Shown: positions 38,601 through 46,190 of the stretch, in pieces | How the letters are laid out: every line of letters begins with the position of its first letter | Position numbering within the stretch: the first letter of the stretch is position 1 | Assembly (NCBI RefSeq): GCF_000746275.1 | Contig: NZ_KN050830.1 | Span: forward strand, 50,364 to 114,363 | Length of the DNA: 64,000 nucleotides | Direction: 5' to 3' | From: Thermopetrobacter sp. TC1 | Lineage (GTDB): Bacteria > Pseudomonadota > Alphaproteobacteria > Rhizobiales > Aestuariivirgaceae | Notes under the pieces: model-generated | The model's database searches: none | Told to the model about the DNA's origin: nothing | Seen by the model: the letters and a program-made list of their open reading frames with translations, nothing else | Program-made: the position numbers and the translations under genes

Positions 38601-38783
38601 AATCAGGGCAAGGCGGCGGGGCGCTCGCGCAAGCCCGGCCGCGGCAAGACGTCTGCCGCTACCGCCGCGTCCAGGGGCGCGCCCGGGCCCCGGCAGAGAA
38701 AGCGCAAGGACAAGCCGGTGGATCCGGATTCGCCCTTCGCCGTCTTGCAGAAGCTCAAATCGGAACTGGAGAAAAAGCCCTGA
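35652..38783 (+). CDS. Suv3/MgpS-like superfamily 2 helicase
   Basis: 1043 residues from the ATG at 35652 (GAAAG upstream). Helicase core: Walker A MLGPTNTGKTH (10-20), Walker B region FVAVDEVQLAADLERGH, motif YLVATDAIGMGLNMDVDHV and the arginine-finger motif QIAGRAGRH, all as in mitochondrial Suv3-type RNA helicases. About 300 further residues form the alphaproteobacterial C-terminal region. A long Ala/Glu-rich low-complexity stretch follows (about 820-950), then a basic tail (KKPKRRTKPR, RSRKPGRGK). The S4 protein and fdxA follow, as in other alphaproteobacteria. It probably acts in RNA turnover; substrate unknown. Confidence 0.88.
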   Translation: MSAPSRIVAMLGPTNTGKTHMAVERMLSYETGIIGLPLRLLAREVFDKVRARVGRGAVALITGEERIVPEGARYFVCTVEAMPLSRPVEFVAVDEVQLAADLERGHVFTDRILHARGQLETWLLGAETMRERLRDLLPDVQFRSRPRFSRLTYAGQKKLTRLPPRTAIVAFSAEQVYAIAELIRRQKGGAAVVMGALSPRTRNAQVALYQSGEVDYLVATDAIGMGLNMDVDHVAFAATRKFDGFRHRALTTAELSQIAGRAGRHLNDGTFGVTARAEPFDEDTIEALEEHRFPPVRLLQWRNRALDFSSIDRLLASLMAVPKRPGLARAPMAADVAALELLSRQEEVRRLADTPARLKLLWEVCQLPDYRNITGGEHAGLIASIFTQLVHAGRIDEDWLARQVARCARFDGDIDTLSMRIAHIRTWTFVSHRGHWLRDAAHWQERTRQIEDALSDALHERLTKRFIDRKTSVLLRRLREKEELMSSVDDEGAVRVEDSYVGRMEGLRFIADGEQGEGAHKKAWDAATRKAVARELSERAQAISAAPDTDFTLDPSGYIIWHGAPIARLQPGPELLRPDVRLLADDGLEGPEREAVRFRLQKFLSRHIEALLAPLIGLREDEALTGITRGLAWRLVENLGVLPRAEVAEEVKSLDQDERAKLRKHGVRFGAWHLFIPALLKPAPTALRLLLWALQEEKAGRLSLDALPQPPGQGLTSVVRDESWPEGFARVCGYMECGPRAVRVDMIERLGDLIRERVFWKPRFTGEERPEGSVEGGGFTVIPDMMSLVGCSGEDFAAILRTMGYRAERRPAPKPATTEAQAGNAAPNEAEAPGQEPGHEPEQGAEQAHEAHEEQAGQAASDTGAAVTEEQAAESAEAPAASDADQPVTADAAQQGAPGQESASEPAMTGAAEDAKAASAEDEVLEKRAVSESAAVDAEIAALAAAEAPAEPEFIEVWWPDGTGPFRKKPKRRTKPRPEGAGRNQGKAAGRSRKPGRGKTSAATAASRGAPGPRQRKRKDKPVDPDSPFAVLQKLKSELEKKP

Positions 38784-38827
38784 GCCGGAAAAGACGTAGC
38801 AGATCCGCCAATCCCGCGGCGGAGCAG

Positions 38828-39157
38828 ATGCTCACAAGCCAGCGTCTGGACAGCTGGCTTTATGCCGTGCGCCTGTGCAAGACGCGCACGCGTGCTGCGG
38901 CCTTCATCAGCGAAGAGGGCGTGCGCATCAACCGGCGCAAGGTCTTTCGCCCTTCGGCCCTGGTGCGGGTGGGAGATGTGCTGACCATCAGCCTTCACGG
39001 GCAGGTGCGCATCATCGAGGTGACCGGGCTTTCGCTCAAGCGCGTTTCGGCCTCGGTGGCGCAAGGCCTGCGCCGGGACCTGCTGACGGAGGATGCGCCC
39101 TTTCAAAACGGGGGCAATGTGCCCAGATCACAGCACATGGGCGAAAATGAGGTGTAA
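38828..39157 (+). CDS. S4-domain RNA-binding protein (Hsp15-like)
   Basis: 109 residues from the ATG at 38828; the frame is open further back and overlaps the helicase stop, so an upstream non-ATG start is possible. The S4 fold is clear: QRLDSWLYAVRLCKTRTRAA, FISEEGVRINRRKVFRPSAL and VRVGDVLTISLHGQVRIIEV. It resembles heat-shock Hsp15, which handles stalled 50S-tRNA complexes. The genes for the helicase, this protein and FdxA are tightly spaced. Confidence 0.88.
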   Translation: MLTSQRLDSWLYAVRLCKTRTRAAAFISEEGVRINRRKVFRPSALVRVGDVLTISLHGQVRIIEVTGLSLKRVSASVAQGLRRDLLTEDAPFQNGGNVPRSQHMGENEV

Positions 39158-39304
39158 ACAGGGGGCAATCCTGCTATAGACCGATCACGAACCGCACGGC
39201 GCATGCATGCCGGCACATGCGGATCCGAGACGCAAAACCAGGAGAGCAACCGGCCCGGGCGGTCGTGTCGTTCCGCCGGGCCATCTGTTCAGGGAACCGA
39301 TGCC

Positions 39305-39643
39305 ATGACCTACGTCGTCGTCGACAACTGCATCATGTGCAAATACACCGACTGCGTGGAAGTGTGTCCGGTGGACTGCTTCTACGAGGGCAAGGTGATG
39401 CTCGTCATCGATCCGGACGAGTGCATCGACTGCGGTGTCTGCGAGCCGGAATGCCCGGCGGAGGCCATCCTGCCCGATACGGAGCCGGGTCTTGAGAAGT
39501 GGATCGAGCTCAACGCCAAGTACGCCAAGATCTGGCCCAATATCACGCACAAGAAGGATCCCCTGCCGGAGGCCGAGAAATACGACGGCGAGGAGAACAA
39601 GCTGGAGAAGTATTTCACCGACGAACCCGGCGAGGGTGACTAA
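39305..39643 (+). CDS. fdxA: Seven-iron ferredoxin FdxA
   Basis: 112 residues from the ATG at 39305. [20 protein letters not shown] then CPVDCFYEG and [12 protein letters not shown] carry the cysteines for a 3Fe-4S and a 4Fe-4S cluster; the long C-terminal extension ([20 protein letters not shown] …) is typical. In relatives carD follows; here a terminator and the convergent tlyA gene follow. A possible electron carrier for the oxidoreductase encoded at 43884, but that is only inference. Confidence 0.95.
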   Translation: MTYVVVDNCIMCKYTDCVEVCPVDCFYEGKVMLVIDPDECIDCGVCEPECPAEAILPDTEPGLEKWIELNAKYAKIWPNITHKKDPLPEAEKYDGEENKLEKYFTDEPGEGD

Positions 39644-39719
39644 AGCCGGTCCGGAATGGACGCATGAAGTCGTGGCGATCCCTGTTCCGTATCGCCACCG
39701 GCCGCTGATCAATGCATGA

Positions 39720-39752
39720 GGGCGGGTGTTGATGCCAGCACCCGCCCTTTTC
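39720..39752 (+). terminator. Rho-independent terminator after fdxA
   Basis: GGGCGGGTG (39720-39728) pairs with CACCCGCCC (39739-39747), then TTTTTCC-like T tract. Confidence 0.85.
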
Positions 39753-39786
39753 CATGCCGGGAGTCGGTCACGTCCGACAGGCATGT

Positions 39787-40569
39787 TCATCGGAGCGGGC
39801 GTTTTCTGACCTGTTCGTTCTTTCCGTCGTTGAGCGGCTTATCGGCGGCGATGAGGAATTCCCGGTTGCCTTCGCGGCCGGGCAGCGGGGAGGGGGCGAC
39901 ACCGAGGACGCTCCAGCCGGCCTCGTTTTCAAGGAAATCGCGGATTTTGGCGATGACGGCCTGATGCACGGCCGGATCGCGCACGATGCCGCCCTTGCCC
40001 AGCCGTTCCCGTCCGGCCTCGAACTGCGGCTTGATCAGGGCATAAAGGCGCGCGCCCGGGGCGGCCAGCGTCAGGGCGGCGGGCAGGGCCTTGCTCAGGG
40101 AGATGAAGGAGAGATCGGCGGTGATGACATCCGGCGCTTCGGGAATGAGAACGGTGGAAAGATCCCGCACGTTCACGCCTTCCAGAGAGACGACGCGGGG
40201 ATCGGCGGCGAGGTCGGGATGCAGCTGGCCATGGCCGACATCCACGGCATAGACGCGCGCGGCGCCGGCCATGAGCAGAACCTGGGTGAAGCCGCCGGTG
40301 CTGGCGCCGAGATCGAGAACAATGCGCCCCTGCATGCTCATGGGCCAGGTTTCAAGCGCGGCGCGCAGCTTCAGGGCGGCGCGGGAGACATAGCGCGTGG
40401 CTGTCTCTTCAACGTCGAGCCGGCAGTCGGCCGAAACTTTCTGGCCGGGCTTGCGCACAATGGCGCCATCAACGCGCACAAGGCCGCGGCGCACGGCATC
40501 GGCAGCACGGGCGCGCGTGGGCAGAAGGCCGCGATCGACAAGCAGCTTGTCCAGACGTTCCCGGTTCAT
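39787..40569 (-). CDS. tlyA: TlyA-family rRNA 2'-O-methyltransferase
   Basis: 260 residues. An S4 domain (RLDKLLVDRGLLPTRARAAD … GLVRVDGAIVRKPG) precedes an FtsJ-like methyltransferase: VSRAALKLRAALETW, VLDLGASTGGFTQVLL (SAM site), AVDVGHGQLHPDL, ADLSFISL and ALIKPQFEAGRE with the catalytic lysine region. It probably 2'-O-methylates 16S/23S rRNA as in mycobacteria; the haemolysin name is historical. Alone on the minus strand. Confidence 0.93.
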   Translation of the reverse strand: MNRERLDKLLVDRGLLPTRARAADAVRRGLVRVDGAIVRKPGQKVSADCRLDVEETATRYVSRAALKLRAALETWPMSMQGRIVLDLGASTGGFTQVLLMAGAARVYAVDVGHGQLHPDLAADPRVVSLEGVNVRDLSTVLIPEAPDVITADLSFISLSKALPAALTLAAPGARLYALIKPQFEAGRERLGKGGIVRDPAVHQAVIAKIRDFLENEAGWSVLGVAPSPLPGREGNREFLIAADKPLNDGKNEQVRKRPLR

Positions 40570-40974
40570 GGCGGCTTGCGTTTTCTCCCGTGCCGGTGCG
40601 GCATCGCACCGCCCCTGCCCTGCCCCTTGTCTAGCAGATATAGGGCAAGATTTTCACGCGCGCCGTTGACAGAAAAAGGGTTCCGATAAGGCCCATCCTG
40701 TCTGTTGACAAAGGCCAGCGTCACCATGACCACCCAAGCCTTTAGGCCCTGGCTTGACGACATCCCGAAGCAAGCCCGGGACAGGCAAGGGGTAATGATC
40801 GATGTGAGTGGAGGATCAATGCCTTAATGACAATCTTCATCCGTGTTGCAAGGCAGGAGACGGTTGTGTTTGCCCGCACTCCCTCCGCCGCGTCACAGCA
40901 TCATCACCCCGAAGCCAAACGCCGAGCCGCTTCAAACCACGGAAAGCACCATCAGTCAGAAGGGAGAAACGCGC
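40570..40974. other. Intergenic upstream of the GTA terminase genes
   Basis: Two TTGACA hexamers face the terminase genes (40666-40671 and 40705-40710) but neither has a good -10 at 16-18 bases. A repeat-like piece CAAGCCCGGGACAGG lies near 40770-40785. No gene supported; the terminase-small frame is open further upstream without RBS. Confidence 0.4.
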
Positions 40975-41355
40975 GTGGCTCTTTCGCGCACCACCGCCCG
41001 CCGCCTGTTGCGTCTGCTGGAGCGGCGCCTGCGCGCGCTTGCCGATCTCATGGACGTTCAGGGCGCTCAAGGAGATGAAACCAAAAACAGGCAAGAGCGC
41101 CTGAACGATCTCGAACGCGAGGCCAAAGCCATCGCCGCCCTGCTCAAGACCCTGCAGGCCGCAGGGCTGGACCCCGCCCGCGAATGGGCCAGAACGCCGG
41201 ATCATGCCATCGACACCGCCACCCTCCGACGCCGCCTTGCGCGCCGCCTTGAAGGCCTGCTTGCGCCGACACGGCCCCCGCGCCGTTCTGGCGCAGATGC
41301 CGCCCAGGGAGCTGCGCCTGATCGACGCCCTCTGGGCGCTGAACGCCCGGGATGA
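40975..41355 (+). CDS. GTA terminase small subunit-like protein (g1)
   Basis: 126 residues from a GTG at 40975 with AGGGAGA upstream. The protein is mostly helical, with a predicted coiled coil (RRLLRLLERRLRALADLMDV … NDLEREAKAIAALLKTLQAA), matching the short g1 proteins that precede the large terminase in Rhodobacter-type gene transfer agents and act as TerS. The 3' end overlaps terL by 152 bases in another frame. Confidence 0.7.
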   Translation: MALSRTTARRLLRLLERRLRALADLMDVQGAQGDETKNRQERLNDLEREAKAIAALLKTLQAAGLDPAREWARTPDHAIDTATLRRRLARRLEGLLAPTRPPRRSGADAAQGAAPDRRPLGAERPG

Positions 41356-42559
41356 TCAGCTCCCTCCCGATTTTCATCACCCGGATGCGGACTGGCGCAT
41401 CTGGCTGGTCATGGCCGGCCGCGGCGCCGGCAAGACCCGCGCCGGCGCGGAATGGGTGCGCGCCCTGGCCAACGCGGCGCGGATCAAGGGCCGCCCTCTG
41501 CGCATCGCCCTGCTCGCCCCGACCCTGCACGATGCCCGCAGCGTCATGGTGGAAGGCGAATCCGGCCTCATGCACGTCTGCCGCCATGACGGGCATCCGC
41601 CGCGTTATGAACCGGCCCTGCGCCGCCTGATCTGGCCCGATGGCACCATCGCCCAGATCTTTTCCGCCGAGGAGCCGGATTCCTTGCGCGGCCCGCAGTT
41701 TCATCACGCCTGGTGCGACGAGATCTGCCGCTGGCGCGAGGGCGGGCAGACCATGTGGGACATGCTGATGTTCGCCCTGCGCCTGGGCGAGGCGCCGCGG
41801 GTGACGGTCACGACCACGCCGGCGCCCACGCCCCTGATCCGGCGCCTGCTCGCTGATCCCGAAACCTGGATCTCGCACGCCGCCACCGCGCACAACCGCG
41901 CAAACCTCGCCCCCGGCTTCGTCGAGCGGCTGCACGCCCGCTATGCCGGCACGCGCCTGGCCCGTCAGGAGCTGATGGGCGAGCTCATCGAGGATGATCC
42001 CGACGCCCTGTTCACGCGCCAGAACGTGGAAAAAGGCCGCTGCACGGCAGCGCCGCCGCTGAAGCGCATCGTCGTTGCCGTCGATCCGCCCGCCGGACGT
42101 GGGCCGGCCGCCTGTTGCGGCATTATTGTTGCTGGCCGCGACAGGCGCGGAGATATCTATGTCCTGGAGGACGCCAGCCTCGAACGCGCCGGGCCCTTCC
42201 GCTGGGCCCGCGCCGCGGTGAGCGCTTATTACCGCCACGCCGCCGATCGCATCGTCGCCGAGATCAACCAGGGCGGCGAGATGGTGGAGGCGCTCATCCG
42301 CCAGGTCGATCCCGCCGCGCCCTTCCGCGCCGTGCGCGCAAGCCGCGGCAAGATCGTGCGCGCCGAACCCGTCGCCGCCCTGTATGAGCAGGGCCGGGTG
42401 CATCACTTGGGCGTTTTCACGGCGCTGGAGGAGGAGCTGTTTGCATTCGAGGCGCTCATAGAGGCAGGAAAAAGCCCCGATCGCGCCGATGCCCTCATCT
42501 GGGCCGTCACCGAACTCACACGCCCCCACTTCCCGCCCCCGCGCATCCATGTGTTGTAA
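41204..42559 (+). CDS. GTA/phage terminase large subunit (g2)
   Basis: 451 residues. This is the packaging motor of GTA particles. Walker A MAGRGAGKTRAGAEW (70-84), Walker B region HHAWCDEICRW, the TTTPAPTPLIRRL coupling segment and the nuclease domain starting VVAVDPPAGRGPAACCGII with EINQGGEMVEALI and the late SPDRADALIWAVTEL are all in the order seen in GTA g2. In GTAs the portal, protease, capsid and tail genes follow; here none does, and the next gene is an AT-rich accessory pair. Confidence 0.93.
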   Translation: MPSTPPPSDAALRAALKACLRRHGPRAVLAQMPPRELRLIDALWALNARDDQLPPDFHHPDADWRIWLVMAGRGAGKTRAGAEWVRALANAARIKGRPLRIALLAPTLHDARSVMVEGESGLMHVCRHDGHPPRYEPALRRLIWPDGTIAQIFSAEEPDSLRGPQFHHAWCDEICRWREGGQTMWDMLMFALRLGEAPRVTVTTTPAPTPLIRRLLADPETWISHAATAHNRANLAPGFVERLHARYAGTRLARQELMGELIEDDPDALFTRQNVEKGRCTAAPPLKRIVVAVDPPAGRGPAACCGIIVAGRDRRGDIYVLEDASLERAGPFRWARAAVSAYYRHAADRIVAEINQGGEMVEALIRQVDPAAPFRAVRASRGKIVRAEPVAALYEQGRVHHLGVFTALEEELFAFEALIEAGKSPDRADALIWAVTELTRPHFPPPRIHVL

Positions 42560-42785
42560 GAAAGGGCGGGAAGGATGATGAAAGATCAACCCTTGGTTTG
42601 GAAATGAACATAATAAAACTTGAATCTTTGGTCTTGAATCCCTACCATCCCTCTTGCAACGAAAAGACGCATCCTCTATGAATCCGCGCGCCTGATCTGT
42701 GAGCATTAACGAGATATTAAACGAGGATGCTTCAAGCTCACGGATCAGATTATTGAAATGAAGGTTAGCTAAGATTGAGGTAAAC

Positions 42786-43004
42786 ATGCTAAAGAAGACG
42801 AAGATCGAGGCCGTAGTTCGTGAGAACGACGCCTCGTTGCTGGATATCAAGCTGTTGAGAGCCGATCCGAAGGAGGTCGTGGACAGCGCAACGGTGGAGA
42901 CTGTCATTGCCGATGCGCTGAAAAGCGTGTTCTGTGATGAAGCGGAGGTCATGACATGGGACGATCGGACGATCGACGCCTTAGAGTGGGTGCGAAATCT
43001 GTAA
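42786..43004 (+). CDS. Small hypothetical protein, possible partner of the IrrE-like protein
   Basis: 72 residues, ATG with GAGG 6 bases upstream. Acidic, mixed alpha/beta prediction; contains KLLRADPKEVVDSATVETVI and DDRTIDALEWVRNL. No family recognised. DNA around it (42560-43700) is richer in A/T than the flanks, suggesting transfer. It is followed by a hairpin that overlaps the ribosome site of the next gene, an arrangement that would tie or separate the expression of the two. Confidence 0.55.
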   Translation: MLKKTKIEAVVRENDASLLDIKLLRADPKEVVDSATVETVIADALKSVFCDEAEVMTWDDRTIDALEWVRNL

Positions 43005-43037
43005 ATCTAGACAAAAGTGTGCAGCCTTCGGTATAAG

Positions 43038-43074
43038 CCTCCATCGAATCCAATCGGTTTGATGGAGGTTTTTT
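43038..43074 (+). promoter_or_regulatory. Terminator-like hairpin that buries the next gene's ribosome site
   Basis: CCTCCATC (43038-43045) pairs perfectly with GATGGAGG (43061-43068), followed by six T and then the ATG at 43076. The Shine-Dalgarno GGAGG is inside the 3' arm. The same structure could stop transcription after the 72-residue gene and block translation of the IrrE-like gene. Confidence 0.7.
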
Positions 43075-43075
43075 C

Positions 43076-43687
43076 ATGAGCCTGCCCACGCTGATAGAAC
43101 ATTTTGATAATGACTTACAGCTCCCGCGTAATCCGGCAAGGATCAGGGATTACACTCTCGAAAACCGTTTTGGTTGCGCTAAAGAAATAGAATATAATTT
43201 GTTTGATTTATCTTCAGCCAATATAAATGGTTTTTATGTTCTTTATGAATATGAGCATCAGGCTCAGGGCCCTTTGAAACGGGCAGTTATCGTCATCAAT
43301 AATAAAGCACCTGTTTATTGGCGCAGGTTTGCCGCCATAAAGGAATTGATTCATGTTTTTGATCACGATGAGCATCAGTTTGCCGATGAAGAGAACATTC
43401 GCGCATTACTTCGCGAAATGGAATTTCCTTATGACATCATTCAGGCAGGACATTATGATGACGATCCGGACGGCCGCGCGGTCATTCCGGCACTTGCCCT
43501 GTGTGTGCCGAAAAGTATCCGAAGTGAGATGCGCGCCAAATTGATAACAGCGTCTCATGATGAGGCTGTAAAATTGAAGGAAGAATTTTGTAAAAAGTTT
43601 GAAATTCCGTTTAGATACAAGAATTTCATCTTTTCTGAAGATTTTGATGGTATATTGGCAGATATTCTTAAGAATTATTATGAATAA
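43076..43687 (+). CDS. ImmA/IrrE-like protein with degenerate HExxH
   Basis: 203 residues, AT-rich coding sequence. The block RRFAAIKELIHVFDHDEHQF and the following EENIRALLREMEFP lines up with the RFTLAHELGHxxLH … EExANxFAxxLLxP pattern of ImmA/IrrE (M78-like) proteins, but the first metal histidine is lysine (KELIH). So it is probably not an active zinc peptidase, or it belongs to a variant group. The N-terminus (LIEHFDNDLQLPRNPARIRD) and C-terminus (FSEDFDGILADILKNYYE) are not recognised. IrrE-like proteins often pair with small regulators in mobile or toxin-antitoxin settings. Confidence 0.55.
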   Translation: MSLPTLIEHFDNDLQLPRNPARIRDYTLENRFGCAKEIEYNLFDLSSANINGFYVLYEYEHQAQGPLKRAVIVINNKAPVYWRRFAAIKELIHVFDHDEHQFADEENIRALLREMEFPYDIIQAGHYDDDPDGRAVIPALALCVPKSIRSEMRAKLITASHDEAVKLKEEFCKKFEIPFRYKNFIFSEDFDGILADILKNYYE

Positions 43688-43734
43688 TGTGTGACGTTCA
43701 TAGGGTTTGACTTAAACCGTAGGGAAATAAAATG

Positions 43735-43761
43735 CCGGAACGGGATGGAATCCCGTTCCGG
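43735..43761. repeat. Palindrome CCGGAACGGGAT…ATCCCGTTCCGG (single)
   Basis: A lone last hairpin of the array family, with the flanking words TTAAACCGTA and AAATAAAATG also found beside the array at 48242. It marks the right end of the AT-rich island. Confidence 0.8.
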
Positions 43762-43883
43762 CGAAGAGACGGCTTTGGTCAACGCGCAGGGTGTGCACGA
43801 CCAAGCTGCGCCGGGAGAGGAAGAGAAAGCCGCTTCCAGCGCATTCATGAGAACACGGAAGACCACAGAGGCGAAAAAGGCGC

Positions 43884-45866
43884 TCACTCCGCCGCGTAGC
43901 GCTCCTTTTGCTGCTTGGGCGTAAGGGCGCGGGAGATGGCGTCCGGGCCCAGCTTGAAGGTGCGCTCAACGCCTTCGCGGATGGCGCGCCAGAAGGCCTG
44001 GGCCGAGCCGATGGGATCCTCCGGATCCATCTGCGGCCAGCGCGCCTGTTCCTCCGTGGAGGTGGGCGCCTTGGCCACATAGGTGAGATAGCCCTCCAGC
44101 ATCTCCGCCATGCGCCGCGTCTGCCAGGGATGGCCGCGGTCCCCCTGATGCTCGAAGATCTCCTTGGCCAGGCGGAAGTGGTGCTCCTTGTAGTCCACAT
44201 CAAGCCCGAAGCGGTCGTTCATGATCACCGGCAGCAGGCTCTCCGACCAGCCGCGATGGAAGCGGCACTGGCCGCAGTTGTCGTTGATCAGCTCGTGCAC
44301 CATGCGCTCGACGTTCTTGCGCCCCAGGTCCTCCGGCGGCAGGAAGTCGGCGCCATAGTAGACGTAATACTTGCCCATGATCGGCATCGGCGCGCCCATG
44401 CCCGGCACCCAGTATTGATTGGGCACCATGCAGCCCCTCTCGCCATTGGCGAGATAGACGGCGCGATGGAAACACCCTTCCGCCTTCAGCTGCTCGGCGG
44501 CGGCGCGGTAGCCCTCGGTGAAGAGGGCGGCGCGATCGTCATAGAGAATGGCCTCGATCACCCGCATGGCGTAGCGGGCGTTCTTCATGGAATCCTCAAC
44601 CAGGTCGAATTCCTCCGGATCGTCGGTGAAATGGGCGAATTTCAGCTCATCCGCCGGCGGAAAGCCGAAGACGGACGGATCCATCAGGCCGGTGGCCACG
44701 CATTCCATGATCCAGGCCACCATGCCGCCGATCTGAATGGCGTCAAAGCCCATGGCGTCGGCATAGTCATTGAGCAGCTCCGCCGCGCGCTGATCGAAAA
44801 CGCCGCACTGCGGCCCGAGCGCGTGATAGGGCTCATAGTCCTTCTTGTAATTGTCCTTCAGCTTCTTGCAGGCCACCGAGCACGGCTCGCCGCAGTGATC
44901 GAACTTCTTGGGCGCGATGGTCTCCTCGTTGAACTGCTTGAGGTAGTGATCGACGATGAACAGCTTGTGATGCCGCAGCCGCTCCGCCATCGTCCGCTTG
45001 GTGGAGCGGTAGTTGAAGGTCATCACCTTGTCCTTGAGGTTGGTGTAGTTGGATCCGAACGTGCCACCGGACTTGATCTTGGGATCGTAGTGATACTTGG
45101 TGGTCATGGCCATGTCGACCTTGACCATCTTGTTGCCGAAGTGCTCCTGGAAGTAGGGATCGAGCTCCTTGGTCTTGATGGCGTTCGGATCCACATAATC
45201 GCCGCCGAACATGATGGCGACGAGGTTGTGATGCCTGAACAGGCGCGAGCCGAGGCCGCCGCGCCCGGCCCAGTCCGAGACCGGCTGCATCACGCCCTTC
45301 TTGATGGTGTTGGAGCCGATTGCCCCTTCCAGGGTCATCTGCGCCGCAGGCCCGACCACGGCCACGCGCACCCGCCGCGGGTTGTATTCGGCACCAAAAC
45401 GGTCCAGCAGCGCCTGCTGCAGGGCGTAGATGCCGATCAATTTGCGGCCCTCGTGTTCATAGCCCTTCCAGATCTCCTCAAAGTCCGGCACCGGCTCCAG
45501 CCGCCACACCGGCCCGTCGCCCGTGTTGTTGAGCAGCAGCACCGAAGGCTCGGCCGCGCGGCCCGTGAGCGCCACATATTCCACGCCCACGTGCTGGAAG
45601 GTGTAGGCCGCACCGCCCATGGAGGAGATGTAAAAGCCCTCCCACTGGTCGGAATAGGCGGTGAACACCAGGCGGCGCGCGCCCGGCAGGGCGGAGGAGG
45701 CCAGCTTGCCCTCGCCGAAGGTGAAGGTTTCGGGATTGTCCTTGTAGCAGCGCCAGCCGAAATCCACCGGCCCGAGAATGCCGGCATCGGCCGGGATGTC
45801 CTCGATGCGGCTTTCCCCGCTGGCAAGGTCGATATGCAGGGCACGCTGGGTGAAGGGTATGGCCAT
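43884..45866 (-). CDS. Aldehyde:ferredoxin oxidoreductase-family protein (tungsten/molybdopterin type)
   Basis: 660 residues from the ATG at 45866, GAGGGA upstream. AOR-family enzymes oxidise aldehydes to acids using a bis-pterin metal centre and a 4Fe-4S cluster. The N-terminal barrel domain (RALHIDLASGESRIEDIP … GRGGLGSRLFRHHNLVAIMF) and the C-terminal helical domain are both present. The cluster cysteines are C325, C329 and C333 in HCGEPCSVACKK, a C-x3-C-x3-C spacing rather than the usual C-x2-C-x3-C, and a fourth may be in NDNCGQCRFHRG. The family is common in archaea and anaerobes and patchy in alphaproteobacteria. No pterin, tungstate-transport or partner-subunit gene is adjacent. Substrate unknown. 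Confidence 0.88.
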   Translation of the reverse strand: MAIPFTQRALHIDLASGESRIEDIPADAGILGPVDFGWRCYKDNPETFTFGEGKLASSALPGARRLVFTAYSDQWEGFYISSMGGAAYTFQHVGVEYVALTGRAAEPSVLLLNNTGDGPVWRLEPVPDFEEIWKGYEHEGRKLIGIYALQQALLDRFGAEYNPRRVRVAVVGPAAQMTLEGAIGSNTIKKGVMQPVSDWAGRGGLGSRLFRHHNLVAIMFGGDYVDPNAIKTKELDPYFQEHFGNKMVKVDMAMTTKYHYDPKIKSGGTFGSNYTNLKDKVMTFNYRSTKRTMAERLRHHKLFIVDHYLKQFNEETIAPKKFDHCGEPCSVACKKLKDNYKKDYEPYHALGPQCGVFDQRAAELLNDYADAMGFDAIQIGGMVAWIMECVATGLMDPSVFGFPPADELKFAHFTDDPEEFDLVEDSMKNARYAMRVIEAILYDDRAALFTEGYRAAAEQLKAEGCFHRAVYLANGERGCMVPNQYWVPGMGAPMPIMGKYYVYYGADFLPPEDLGRKNVERMVHELINDNCGQCRFHRGWSESLLPVIMNDRFGLDVDYKEHHFRLAKEIFEHQGDRGHPWQTRRMAEMLEGYLTYVAKAPTSTEEQARWPQMDPEDPIGSAQAFWRAIREGVERTFKLGPDAISRALTPKQQKERYAAE

Positions 45867-46190
45867 GGTCGTGTCCCTCGTCTCCGGTCTTTCTTTTGCC
45901 GTCGCTTCCCCGCCGGCCGGTCTCATGGAAGGCGCTTGCCCGGTTCAGGCGCGAATAAGCCGGCGGAACGGATCGCATCGCATGAATGGTTGCGCGGATG
46001 TTTGAACGCCGCATGCGGGCTTGGCAAGGGGTTTTGTCACAAAACGCCCGCATATCCTTGCCCTGGCGCAGAAATCTCAGCCTGTTCATACCGCAAAGAC
46101 GCATAATGCGCATTACGCCCAAGGGCGCAGTTTTCACCCTGTGACAGCCCTTGCGCCTGAAGCGGAGCGTGGACCGAGGCAGGATAGGGG
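45867..46190. promoter_or_regulatory. Upstream region of the AOR gene with two strong dyads
   Basis: GTTTTGTCACAAAAC (46031-46045) is a perfect 7-1-7 inverted repeat. TAATGCGCATTA (46104-46115) is a perfect 12-bp palindrome that continues imperfectly (GCA…CGC) on both sides. Both lie upstream of the AOR start on its strand and could be operators. They fit no consensus I can name with confidence. No gene is present. Confidence 0.5.

Noticed and set aside
41144-42952. 602-codon minus-strand frame across terL
   Set aside because: Terminase motifs lie on the plus strand and the frame runs into the AT-rich island without features.
43908-46106. 732-codon plus-strand frame opposite the AOR gene
   Set aside because: AOR domains and RBS are on the minus strand; the plus frame is a mirror of high-GC codon use.
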